Assembly: GCF_021531815.1 (NCBI RefSeq) | Contig: NZ_JADYUM010000009.1 | Span: forward strand, 1-64,000 | Direction of reading: 5' to 3' | Origin: Pseudoflavonifractor phocaeensis | GTDB lineage: Bacteria > Bacillota > Clostridia > Oscillospirales > Oscillospiraceae | DNA: 64,000 nucleotides | Position numbers and translations under genes: made by a program | Part shown: positions 33,929 to 42,249 of the stretch, piece after piece | How the letters are laid out: every line of letters starts with the position of its first letter | How positions within the stretch are numbered: position 1 is the stretch's first letter | Notes under the pieces: model-generated | What the model saw: the letters and a program-made list of their open reading frames with translations, nothing else | What the model was told of the DNA's origin: nothing | The model's database searches: none

Positions 33929-34082
33929 TTTCGCCGCCGCAGCGGCGAAAGAAATTGTAATCTGTTTTCCGACGACATGCGCGTCGGAAAAACTCATCTC
34001 AGCCTGCAAACGTGCGAGCGAAGCGAGTGCGCTGCGGCAGGCCGCAATCCTTTTCAAACAAGTGCCTTTGGCACTTGTTTGA
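33929..34082. repeat. Cluster of four hairpins between the two ALS gene pairs
   Basis: Stems at 33929-33950 (TTTCGCCGC arms), 33965-33991 (TTTTCCGACG arms), 34033-34046 (TGCGGC arms) and 34054-34082 (13-bp perfect TCAAACAAGTGCC arms). None has a strong T tract in the direction of transcription. They may be attenuators, RNA-processing sites, or an interspersed element. No gene fits here. Confidence 0.7.
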
Positions 34083-34089
34083 TGAAAGC

Positions 34090-34575
34090 TTAAATTTTCC
34101 CGCCGCCTTTTTGAACGGCAATGACCCCGGTGCGGGCCACCTCCAGAATGGAGAAGGGCCGCATCATGGCCTGGAAGGTATCCAGCCGGTCGGGGGTGTC
34201 GGACAGCTCCATGGTCAGGGAGGTGGGGGAGATGTCGTCCACCTTGGCCCCCATGATCTCGCAGATGGTCATAATGTCCTGACGGGTCTTGTTGTTGGCG
34301 TTCACCTTTAATATCATCAGCTCCCGGCCGATGAAGGTGTTTTCGTCCAGGGTCCGGACCTTGATGACCTCAATGAGCTTGTTCAGCTGCTTTTCCACCT
34401 GCTCCACCACGCTGTTGCCGCTGTCCACGATGATGGTGATGCGGGAGATGGTGGGGTCGTCGGTGACGCCCACGGCCAGGGACTCGATGTTGAAGGCCCG
34501 GCGGGAAAAGAGGCCGGTGATCCGGTTCAAAACGCCGGCCTGGTTTTCCACCAGGACGGAAATGGTCTGTTTCAT
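34090..34575 (-). CDS. ilvH: Acetolactate synthase small subunit (copy 2)
   Basis: 161-aa regulatory subunit of standard IlvH/IlvN length: N-terminal ACT domain (MKQTISVLVENQAGVLNRIT, then FNIESLAVGVTDDPTISRIT) and C-terminal ALS domain ending with SILEVARTGVIAVQKG. ATG 34575 lies 19 bases after the large-subunit stop. It is in the T-box-controlled transcript with the large subunit 34595-36223. Confidence 0.94.
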   Translation of the reverse strand: MKQTISVLVENQAGVLNRITGLFSRRAFNIESLAVGVTDDPTISRITIIVDSGNSVVEQVEKQLNKLIEVIKVRTLDENTFIGRELMILKVNANNKTRQDIMTICEIMGAKVDDISPTSLTMELSDTPDRLDTFQAMMRPFSILEVARTGVIAVQKGGGKI

Positions 34576-34594
34576 GTTGTGGCCTCCTCCCTAC

Positions 34595-36223
34595 TCAGTC
34601 TGTGGTGCTGACGTCGGGGTGGACCCGGCAGATCAGCAGGCAGCAGCCCTCGCTGCCCAGGAACCGGTCCAGCACCTCGTCCAGCTCATCCTCGTCGCTG
34701 ACGGTCAGGCTGGGGATGCCGTAGGCGGCGGCGATGGCGGGGAAGTCGGGGGAGCCGTCCAGGGCCACGCCGAAGGGGCCGTGGTAGGGGGCGGTGCGCT
34801 GGATCTGGTTGACCAGGCCCAGCACCTGGTTTTGGAACAGTACGATCTTCAGGTCCATCCCCGCGCACTTGACGGCGGCCAGCTCGTTCATGGACATCTG
34901 GAAGGAGCCGTCGCCGCAGACCACCACGGTCTGGCGGTCCGGCTGAGCCACCTTCACGCCGACGGCGGCGGGGAGGGCGTAGCCCATGGTGCCCAGTCCG
35001 CCGCTGGTGAGCAGGCGGCCGTTTTTCTGGGGCAGGTACTTGCAGGTGAAGATCTGGTTCTGGCCCACGTCCACGCATACCGCCGCGTCGTCGGCCAGCT
35101 TGGCCCCCAGCTTCCGCAGGACGGTGCCGGGGAATACATAGCCCTCCCGCTGGGGGAAGACCCGGCCCAGCTCCGCCTTCCGGTAGTCCCGCAGCCGCTC
35201 CAGCCAGGCGGCGGAGTCGGGAGGCGTGATGTTCCGGTCCAGGAGCTGCTGCAAGATCACTTTCACATCCCCCACCAGGGGGATGGCGGCCTGCATGTTT
35301 TTACCGATCTCGGCGGGGTCCACGTCGATGTGGATGGTGGCCATGCGGCGCTGGATCTCACCGGGGTCGATGACCGCCCGGTCGGCGGCCCGGGTACCCA
35401 CCATGATGAGCAGGTCCGCCTTGGCCAGGGCCTTGTTGGCGCAGTGGTTGCCGTGGGCGCCGATCATGCCCAGGTTCAGGGGGTGGTCGGTGGGCATGAG
35501 AGAGATGCCCATCATGGTCTTGACCACCGGGATGGCGCAGCGCTCCGCCAACTCCAGCAGCTCCTCCCGGGCGCTGGCCAGCCACACGCCGCCGCCCGCG
35601 CAGATCAGGGGCTGCTTGGCCTTGGAGATGGCCTCAGCCACCCGCTTGATCTGGAGCTCATTGCCCTTGACGCTGGGCTTGTAGCCCCGGATGTTGACCT
35701 CCTCGGGGTAGCGGAAGTTTTTGACCTCCTGATTCTGGACGTCGATGGGGATGTCGATGAGGACAGGGCCGGGGCGGCCGGTGGAGGCGATGTGGAAGGC
35801 CTCCTTTACGATCCGGGGGATCTCGTTGGCGTCCTTCACCAGGTAGCTGTGCTTGGAGAAGGGGGCCACCGCGCCGGTGATGTCGACTTCCTGGAAGATA
35901 TCCCGGCCCAGCAGGTTGCTGGGCACTTGGCCGGTGATGGCCACCACGGGGATGGAGTCCATGTAGGCGGTGGCGATGCCGGTGATCAGGTTGGTGGCTC
36001 CCGGGCCGGAGGTGACCATGCACACGCCCACCTTGCCCGACACCCGGGCGTAGCCCGAGGCCATGTGCCCCGCGTTCTGCTCCGTCCGCACCAGGGTATA
36101 GCCGATCTCCGGGTGCTCCATCAATGCGTCCACCGCCGGGCAGATGGTGGCCCCGGCGTAGCCGAAAATATGGTCTACCTGTTCCTGTAATAGGCTTTCG
36201 ATCAAAGCCTGCGCTCCGTTCAC
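34595..36223 (-). CDS. ilvB: Acetolactate synthase large subunit (copy 2)
   Basis: 542-aa ThDP enzyme. Catalytic Glu in VRTEQNAGHMASGYAR, GDGSFQMSMNELAAV opening the ThDP motif, FAD/regulatory features typical of anabolic ALS. GTG start at 36223 with GGAGGTGA 6 bases upstream. First gene behind the Ile-type T-box and so probably the main end-product-controlled isozyme. Slightly shorter than copy 1, lacking a short N-terminal stretch. Confidence 0.95.
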   Translation of the reverse strand: MNGAQALIESLLQEQVDHIFGYAGATICPAVDALMEHPEIGYTLVRTEQNAGHMASGYARVSGKVGVCMVTSGPGATNLITGIATAYMDSIPVVAITGQVPSNLLGRDIFQEVDITGAVAPFSKHSYLVKDANEIPRIVKEAFHIASTGRPGPVLIDIPIDVQNQEVKNFRYPEEVNIRGYKPSVKGNELQIKRVAEAISKAKQPLICAGGGVWLASAREELLELAERCAIPVVKTMMGISLMPTDHPLNLGMIGAHGNHCANKALAKADLLIMVGTRAADRAVIDPGEIQRRMATIHIDVDPAEIGKNMQAAIPLVGDVKVILQQLLDRNITPPDSAAWLERLRDYRKAELGRVFPQREGYVFPGTVLRKLGAKLADDAAVCVDVGQNQIFTCKYLPQKNGRLLTSGGLGTMGYALPAAVGVKVAQPDRQTVVVCGDGSFQMSMNELAAVKCAGMDLKIVLFQNQVLGLVNQIQRTAPYHGPFGVALDGSPDFPAIAAAYGIPSLTVSDEDELDEVLDRFLGSEGCCLLICRVHPDVSTTD

Positions 36224-36284
36224 GGAAGCTCACCTCCATTGGTGTTGGTTGGCGGATACGGACCTCTCTGTCCTCCGCTGGAAA

Positions 36285-36556
36285 ACAAAAACGGCCTCGT
36301 CCTATCTGAAATAAGATAGGACGAAGCCGTATACTCCGTGGTACCACCTAAATTCACGGCGGACTGCCGCCGCCGCGCGCTCGTTGCCCCTGTAACGGAG
36401 GGGGGACCGTTCCAACCTACTTGGGCCGCGCCGGTTCAATCGGACTGCTCGCGGGTGATGTTCGGAAGTGCTCCTTCACGGGAGCTTGCACCGACCGCTC
36501 CCTCTCTGTGCATCCAGGCATGCCTACTAGCCCGCTCATCGCTTTTGTGATGATTG
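36285..36556 (-). promoter_or_regulatory. T-box leader, probably isoleucine-specific
   Basis: Minus-strand leader. The distal loop GGTGCAAGCTCCC suits a T-box stem I. The specifier loop reads GAAC-ATC-A before the closing CCCGC, giving ATC (Ile) at 36459-36457. The T-box bulge sequence TTAGGTGGTACCACGG lies near 36352-36337. The terminator is an 18-base stem (36291-36330 region) followed by GTTTTTGTTTT. Uncharged tRNA-Ile would allow read-through into ilvB-ilvH. Confidence 0.9.
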
Positions 36557-36562
36557 TCATTT

Positions 36563-36591
36563 ATCATATCCCAATCAAAGAAATTTGTCAA
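36563..36591 (-). promoter_or_regulatory. Promoter of the T-box ilv operon
   Basis: Minus strand: TTGACA (36591-36586), 17-base spacer, TATGAT (36568-36563), just upstream of the T-box leader. Confidence 0.85.
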
Positions 36592-36664
36592 TTCCCTTTT
36601 TGGGATTTTTCTTTACCGGCTTACTTTGGCAAAGCACCCCGATTTTGGGAGGGCGCGGCGGGTG

Positions 36665-36699
36665 AAAAAGGGGGAGTCCTTGGACTCCAAGGACTCCCC
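36665..36699 (-). terminator. Terminator after the coiled-coil protein gene
   Basis: Perfect 13-bp stem (36671-36683, 36687-36699), then CTTTTT on the minus strand. Confidence 0.85.
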
Positions 36700-36713
36700 G
36701 GAACCGACCGGTT

Positions 36714-39092
36714 TCAGCGGCGGAACCAGCCGGTGATGGTGTTCCAGATGTCCTGGAACATGTCGGCGATGCGGGTCCAGATGGTGCCGTTGTCCTTCTG
36801 GACAGCGGCGAGCTCCTCCTCCTCAGGCTCCTGGACCTTGATCTCCTGGCTACGCATGATGTACTGGACGCTGGAGGTGCCCTCGTTGCGCTGGTCGGTG
36901 AGGGAGACGGGCTGGGCTCCGGCATCCATGAGCAGCAGATTGTTGTCCTCGCCGGTGTGGCTGTCCCACTGGTCCCGGACCAGGGCGTCGATGGTGTCCT
37001 TGGCGTTCCGGATGACAGTGGTCTGGTTCAGCCCCTTGGTGGACTTGCGCAGGGCGGCGGACAGGCCGGCTAGAGCCTGCTGGGTGCCCGCGTCCAGGTC
37101 CTGGCCGCTCTCCCTGGCCAGAGACTCGGCCTCCCGGGCGGTGTCCACCAGGGCGGAGATGCTGGCGGAGGCGGAGTCGGAGAAGATCTTGGCGTCCTCC
37201 AGGGCCTGTTGGGCCTCGGGCTCGTAGGTGTTCATGATGTCGGTGAGGGCCTGGGTCTGGTCCAGGGCGGCGTCCAGGTTGACGCTGACCCGCTCGGCCA
37301 GCTCACAGGCGCTTTTCAGGGTGCGGGTGGCGGAGGTGAGCGCTCCGCTGTGGTCATCCACGTCCTCCAGCATCTCCTCCAGCATGTGGGAGAGGCTTTC
37401 CAGGTCGCCGCTGAGGTTGGCGCCGCCCAGGGCGGAGCACAGGCTCTCCAGCTGCTTCAAGATGGGGCCGGCCTTGCTGTTGGCGGTGCCCACCAGGGTC
37501 TTCAGCTGTCCCACCGTCAGGTCCAGCTGGGAGAGCAGGCTGTTCAGCTCCTGGGCGCTCTCGATTTGTTTCTGGTACTCCTCCGTCTGGGCGGCCTGCC
37601 AGAGGGCAACGGTCTGCTGGGCCGCCTCCTCGGACAGGCCCGCGACGGCTACCAGAAAGTCATAAAAGCTGAGCCCCTCCAGCTCCGGATTGGCTTCCAG
37701 AGCCGCCTCATATTGCGCGTAAGCGCCGTTGGCCTGGGCCACCAGGGATTTGACCTCGCCCACGGTCCGGTCCGTCCCGTCGCCCAGGTCGATGGTGACC
37801 TCGCTGCCGCCCCGGACGCCGGACAGCTGGCTGTTCATGCCGGCCAGCTCACCGCCCATGGATTTCAGGGACTTTTCCAGATTGTTCAGGCTGCTGCCCA
37901 GCTTGGAGAAATCGTCCTCCAGGTTCCCGGCGATGCGGCGGGCCTGGGAGGGGTATTCCTCCAGATCGTCCATCAGGTCCTGAAGCTCGTCCAGGTCGGA
38001 CTTGAGGTCCTTCAGGAGCTTCCGGGCGTTCTCCACCTCGGGCCTCAGGCTCTGGAGGTTGTCGTTCATCTGGTTGAGCAGGGCGGTGGTGTCGGTGATG
38101 GCCTGCTGGGCGGTGGCCAGGTGGCCCGCCACAGGCTGCAGGGACTCGGTCAGGGGGCCAGCGGCGTCCAGGGCGGTATCTAGGCTGTCATAGACCTTGT
38201 CCTTGCCGCTGGAGATGGTGCCCCGGGCCCGGTTCAGCTGGTCCAGGCCGTTGGCAGTGGCGTTGAGGGAACCGCTCATCCCCTCCAGGGAGTCCAGGAT
38301 CACATCCATGCTGTCCTGGAGGGCCTCGTAGGAGTCCTCCACATCCTCCTTGGCGTCCCGCAGGTCGGCGATCTGGTCCAGCTGCTGCAGGGTGGCGGGG
38401 ACGGCCAGGAAGATCATGCCGTCATAGGAGAAGTCCTCGGCCCCCACCCGGATGGTGAAATGCTGTTCCTCGCCGGGCATTACCATGTACAGCACGCAGT
38501 ACAGGTTGCCGACGAGCTGGACCTGGGCCCCCTCCGCCTCCAGGGACAGAATGTCGTCCCCGTTGAACATGGAAGCGGCGGTGAGGACCAGGTTGTTCCG
38601 GCTGTACTCGGAGGCGGCGGGGTTGGGGACCGCGTCCAGGGTGATCTCCACCAGACCCTTTTGACCCGCCAGCGCCTCCGCCGGGGTGGGTACTCCGTTC
38701 AGAGTGTAGGACAGGGATAGGAACCAGGGAAACTCATCCAGGGGCTGGGTGGTCTTGCCCTCAAAGTAGAAGCGGTTGGGGGCGTCCTCCCCCAGCTGGA
38801 AGGTGACGGTGCCGTTTCCCAGGGTGGGCTCCCGGCTGTCGGTGAGGTTGGTCACCTGGTCGTAGACGCCGTAGTCGGTGATGGTGTCGTTGCCGTAGGT
38901 CTTGTAGCTCTTGACCACGCTGCTGTCCAGCACCCCGCCGTAATAATCTAGGGTGGCGTAGAAGGTCTCGTCGTGGGAGGTGGGGATCTGGGTCCCCTCG
39001 GCGAAGGCGGGCAGGGTGAGCCCGGCGGTCAGGACCAGGGCCAGGCACAGGGGCAGGCCCCGCCGGGCAAAGCGTTTCAAAAGACGTTCCAT
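36714..39092 (-). CDS. Secreted coiled-coil protein, MMPL partner
   Basis: 792 aa. Signal peptide 1-31 ends LTAGLTLPAFAEG (A-F-A cleavage site). Residues 32-235 are a mixed beta region (VTFQLGEDAPNRFYFEG; GEEQHFTIRVGAEDFSYDG). Residues 236-700 are long helices with heptad-like leucines, interrupted at about 425-455 by GGSEVTIDLGDGTDRT. This resembles the extracellular part of YhgE/Pip-type proteins that bridge the wall. It starts 15 bases after the MMPL stop, so the two form an export unit, the coiled coil possibly acting as the extracellular adaptor (inference). No close family recognised with certainty. Confidence 0.78.
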   Translation of the reverse strand: MERLLKRFARRGLPLCLALVLTAGLTLPAFAEGTQIPTSHDETFYATLDYYGGVLDSSVVKSYKTYGNDTITDYGVYDQVTNLTDSREPTLGNGTVTFQLGEDAPNRFYFEGKTTQPLDEFPWFLSLSYTLNGVPTPAEALAGQKGLVEITLDAVPNPAASEYSRNNLVLTAASMFNGDDILSLEAEGAQVQLVGNLYCVLYMVMPGEEQHFTIRVGAEDFSYDGMIFLAVPATLQQLDQIADLRDAKEDVEDSYEALQDSMDVILDSLEGMSGSLNATANGLDQLNRARGTISSGKDKVYDSLDTALDAAGPLTESLQPVAGHLATAQQAITDTTALLNQMNDNLQSLRPEVENARKLLKDLKSDLDELQDLMDDLEEYPSQARRIAGNLEDDFSKLGSSLNNLEKSLKSMGGELAGMNSQLSGVRGGSEVTIDLGDGTDRTVGEVKSLVAQANGAYAQYEAALEANPELEGLSFYDFLVAVAGLSEEAAQQTVALWQAAQTEEYQKQIESAQELNSLLSQLDLTVGQLKTLVGTANSKAGPILKQLESLCSALGGANLSGDLESLSHMLEEMLEDVDDHSGALTSATRTLKSACELAERVSVNLDAALDQTQALTDIMNTYEPEAQQALEDAKIFSDSASASISALVDTAREAESLARESGQDLDAGTQQALAGLSAALRKSTKGLNQTTVIRNAKDTIDALVRDQWDSHTGEDNNLLLMDAGAQPVSLTDQRNEGTSSVQYIMRSQEIKVQEPEEEELAAVQKDNGTIWTRIADMFQDIWNTITGWFRR

Positions 39093-39107
39093 ATGGAAAA
39101 CTCCTTT

Positions 39108-41318
39108 CTAATGAACGGGATCGGCGGGAAGCTCTTCGTTGGCCGGAGTGGTCCCGGTGGGGAGCGGCTCAGGAGAGGGCAGGGACTCCTCTTGTTTGCG
39201 GGTCAGTCCGGGACGGCCCTGTCTGGGCGGCTTCGGAGCCTTGGGGGTCCGCCAGTGGAGGGTGGTTTTGGCGATGACCGGCTCAAATACCACCAGCACC
39301 GAGGGCAGGATGAACATACACACCAGGGCGGAGATGACGGCGCCCCGGGACAGCATCAGGCAGATGCTGCTGATCAGGTCCATGGTGGAGATCAGGGCCA
39401 CCCCTAAGGTGGAGCAGAAGAAGACCAGGGCGCTGGTGAGGATGGACACGTCGGCGGCCGAGGCGGCCGTCCGGATCGCCTCCATCCGGTCCTTGCCCTT
39501 CTGCAGCTCATCCTGGAACCGGGTGGTCATCAAAATGGCGTAATCCACGGTGGCCCCCAGCTGAATGCAGCCGATGACCGTGGGCGTGATAAAGGCGATC
39601 TCGGTGCCGGTGAAATAGGGGATGCCCTGGTTGATGAAGATGGCCAGCTCAATGGTGGACACCAGCAGGACCGGGATGGAGATGGAGCGGAAGGCGATGG
39701 CCACTAGGATGAAAATGGCGATGATGGACAGGTAGTTGGTGACCTGGAAGTCCACGGCGGAGGTGGAGATCAGGTCGGCGGTCATGGCGGCCTCGCCGGT
39801 GACATAGGCGTTGGGGTCGTAAGATTTGACCAGCGCGTTCAGCTGGTCCAGTTGGGCGGCCACCGCGTCCGAGGCGGTGACATATTTGGAATTGACCATC
39901 ATCATCTGATAGCCGCCCTGCTTGCACAGGTCTTTGATGGACTGGGGAATGAAGAAATCGGGGATGGAGCTGGGGACCAGCTTGTCGTAGGCCACCACGC
40001 TGGTGATGCCGGGGATGGCGTCGATGGCCTCCTCCAGCTCCTTCATGTCCGCGTGGCTCAGGTCGTCCCGCATGACGATAAAATGGCTGGAAGCCATGTT
40101 GAACTCGTCCTTCAGCTTGTCGGTGGACACGATGGAGGGCATATCCTGAGGCAGGGACTCATCCAGCTTGTAATAGACCTGGGTGTGGTTGTTGGAGTAG
40201 ACGGCGGGGACGAACAGCACCAGGAACAGCCCGGTGAAAAAGCGGCGGTGGCGGATGATAAAGCCGTTGAGCCGGTTCATGTTGGGGCTGACGCAGGGGT
40301 GGCGGTATTTCAGGATGGGGCCGTCCATCACCAGGAGGATGGAGGGCAGCACCAGAATGACGGTGGCCACGCCCAGAACCACGCCCTTGGCCATGACCAG
40401 ACCGATGTCCCGCCCCAGGGTCAGACGCATGAAGCACAGGGCGAGAAAGCCGGCGATGGTGGTCATGGAGCTGCCGGACAGGGACTTGAAGGCGGCCACG
40501 ATGGCGGTGGCCATGGCGTCCCGCCGGTCCTCATGGCGGGGCAGCTCCTCCAGATACCGGTCATAGAGGAAGATGGAGTAGTCCATGGTGACGCCCAGCT
40601 GGAGCACCGCCGCAATGGCCTGGGTGATAAAGGAGATCTCCCCCAGCAGGATATTGCTGCCGAAGTTGTACAGGATGGCCAGACCGATGCTGAGCATTAG
40701 AGCCGCCGGCAGCAGCCAGGAGGACATGGTGACGCACATGGCGGCGGTGGACAGGACGGCGGCCATCAGCACATACAGGGGCATCTCCTTGGAGATCAGG
40801 TCCTTGGTGTCCTTGATGAACACGGAGAATCCGGCCAGAAAGCAGTTTTTGTTGCACAGGTCACGCACCTGCTGGATGGCTTTCATGGTGGCCGCCGAGG
40901 CGCCGGGCTGGTCGTACTGGACGATCATCATGGTGGCGTCTCCGGAGAAGAAAATATCCCGAAGGTCCTCCGGGATCATTTCGGTGGGGACCTGGATGCC
41001 CACCATGCCGGACAGCCAGAGTACGTTGCTCACCCCGGGCACCTGCTCCACCTGCTTTTGGAGCTGGTGGGTATACTCGGGGGGCATGTCTTCCACGATG
41101 AGCATAGTGGTGGCCGCCATCCGGAATGGGTCCTCCAAGAGGGCCTCGCCCTTGGCGGAGTCCATGTCCTGGGGCAGATAGGACAGAATGTCGTAGTTGA
41201 TCCGGGTAAAGGCGGCGCCCAGGATGCTGGGGACCAGCATCAGGACGGCGATCAGAATGACCAGCTTGGGACGCCGGGTCAGCTTGTGCGCGATTTTTTC
41301 AAGCAAGTGCTCCACCAT
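39108..41318 (-). CDS. MMPL/RND-family exporter
   Basis: 736-aa membrane transporter built of two repeats of about six helices with an external domain each. The proton-relay Asp-Tyr pairs typical of MmpL3-type pumps are present in both halves: LGVTMDYSIFLYDRY and LGATVDYAILMTTRF. The C-terminus is a Pro/Glu-rich cytoplasmic tail. The ATG at 41318 sits very close to its only AGGAAG; the GTG one codon later is an alternative start. Divergent from the two-component system and followed by a secreted coiled-coil protein. Probably exports a lipid, wall component or drug. Confidence 0.88.
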   Translation of the reverse strand: MVEHLLEKIAHKLTRRPKLVILIAVLMLVPSILGAAFTRINYDILSYLPQDMDSAKGEALLEDPFRMAATTMLIVEDMPPEYTHQLQKQVEQVPGVSNVLWLSGMVGIQVPTEMIPEDLRDIFFSGDATMMIVQYDQPGASAATMKAIQQVRDLCNKNCFLAGFSVFIKDTKDLISKEMPLYVLMAAVLSTAAMCVTMSSWLLPAALMLSIGLAILYNFGSNILLGEISFITQAIAAVLQLGVTMDYSIFLYDRYLEELPRHEDRRDAMATAIVAAFKSLSGSSMTTIAGFLALCFMRLTLGRDIGLVMAKGVVLGVATVILVLPSILLVMDGPILKYRHPCVSPNMNRLNGFIIRHRRFFTGLFLVLFVPAVYSNNHTQVYYKLDESLPQDMPSIVSTDKLKDEFNMASSHFIVMRDDLSHADMKELEEAIDAIPGITSVVAYDKLVPSSIPDFFIPQSIKDLCKQGGYQMMMVNSKYVTASDAVAAQLDQLNALVKSYDPNAYVTGEAAMTADLISTSAVDFQVTNYLSIIAIFILVAIAFRSISIPVLLVSTIELAIFINQGIPYFTGTEIAFITPTVIGCIQLGATVDYAILMTTRFQDELQKGKDRMEAIRTAASAADVSILTSALVFFCSTLGVALISTMDLISSICLMLSRGAVISALVCMFILPSVLVVFEPVIAKTTLHWRTPKAPKPPRQGRPGLTRKQEESLPSPEPLPTGTTPANEELPADPVH

Positions 41319-41399
41319 CTTCCTAAGGTCAAGAAATCTGTTTCACGGTCCGCATTTTATGTTCAGCCGGGGGCAAAGTCAACGGATTTGGGCCATTCC

Positions 41400-41446
41400 T
41401 AATAATCCTTAATAATTGGTCCGGGCTGGCGTCTGTAATAATTCTT
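41400..41446 (+). promoter_or_regulatory. Direct repeats, candidate response-regulator sites
   Basis: AATAATCCTT (41401-41410), AATAATTGGT (41411-41420) and AATAATTCTT (41437-41446), each preceded by T, in the divergent gap between the MMPL gene and the response regulator. A TATAAT at 41472-41477 follows. OmpR-family regulators bind direct repeats with about this 10-11 bp period. Confidence 0.5.
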
Positions 41447-41523
41447 CATGGTTCAGCGGCGGTTTTTCTGATATAATATCCGCGAAACAAGAGAAGTTTC
41501 CTGGGATGAAGGAGGGAAACGAA

Positions 41524-42249
41524 ATGAAGGAATGTATTCTGGCAGTGGACGATGACGCCTCCATCCTGGAACTGGTCTCCGACGTGCTGGCCGAGCAGGA
41601 CATGGAGGTCCGGACGGCCGCCTCGGGGGAGGAGGCCCTGGAGCTGCTGGAGCGGGAACCGTTCGACCTGGTGCTGCTGGATATTATGCTGGGGGGGGTC
41701 AGCGGGCTGGAGGTGTGCCGCCGGGTCCGGGACAAGGTGAGCTGCCCCATCCTGTTTCTCAGCGCCAAGGACGACGTGAAGGACATCGTCAAGGGACTGG
41801 GTCTGGGGGCCGATGACTATATGACCAAGCCTTTTGCCCTGGAGGAGCTGGTGGCCCGGGTCCGGGCCCATCTGCGGGCCCGTGCCCGGGGGCAAAGGCC
41901 CCAGCAGGAGCGGCAGACAGTCCTCCAGATCGGGCAGATCCGTCTGGACCCGGAGGAGCGGACTGTGACCAAGGACGGGGCGCCCGTGGACCTGTCCACC
42001 CGGGAGTTTGACCTGCTGGCCTACCTGATGAACAACGCGGGCCAGACCCTGTCCAAAGAACAGATCTTCCATGGCGTGTGGGAGACTGACTATGGAGACA
42101 TAGGCACCGTGGCCATCAACATCAAAAAACTGCGGACCAAGATCGATCCGGACTGGGAGTATATCAAGACCATATGGGGCTCAGGCTACCGCTTTGTGAC
42201 CAAGAGCGGCTTCAGCGAGCGGACGGGAGGCGGCGCCGGTGGACACTGA
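41524..42249 (+). CDS. OmpR/PhoB-family response regulator
   Basis: 241 aa: receiver domain (1-120) with acidic pocket Asp10/Asp11, phospho-acceptor Asp53 (VLLDIMLGG) and Lys in SAKDD. C-terminal winged helix (about 135-230) with LSTREFDLLAYLMNNAGQTL and INIKKLRTKI. ATG 41524 lies 7 bases after AAGGAGGG. The stop overlaps the histidine kinase start by 11 bases. It probably controls the divergent MMPL/coiled-coil exporter through the direct repeats at 41400-41446 (inference). Confidence 0.95.
   Translation: MKECILAVDDDASILELVSDVLAEQDMEVRTAASGEEALELLEREPFDLVLLDIMLGGVSGLEVCRRVRDKVSCPILFLSAKDDVKDIVKGLGLGADDYMTKPFALEELVARVRAHLRARARGQRPQQERQTVLQIGQIRLDPEERTVTKDGAPVDLSTREFDLLAYLMNNAGQTLSKEQIFHGVWETDYGDIGTVAINIKKLRTKIDPDWEYIKTIWGSGYRFVTKSGFSERTGGGAGGH

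Noticed and set aside
33885-34089. Second T-box leader in front of the other ilvB
   Set aside because: Hairpins are present but no T-box bulge sequence (GGTGG-ACC) and no specifier loop could be found.
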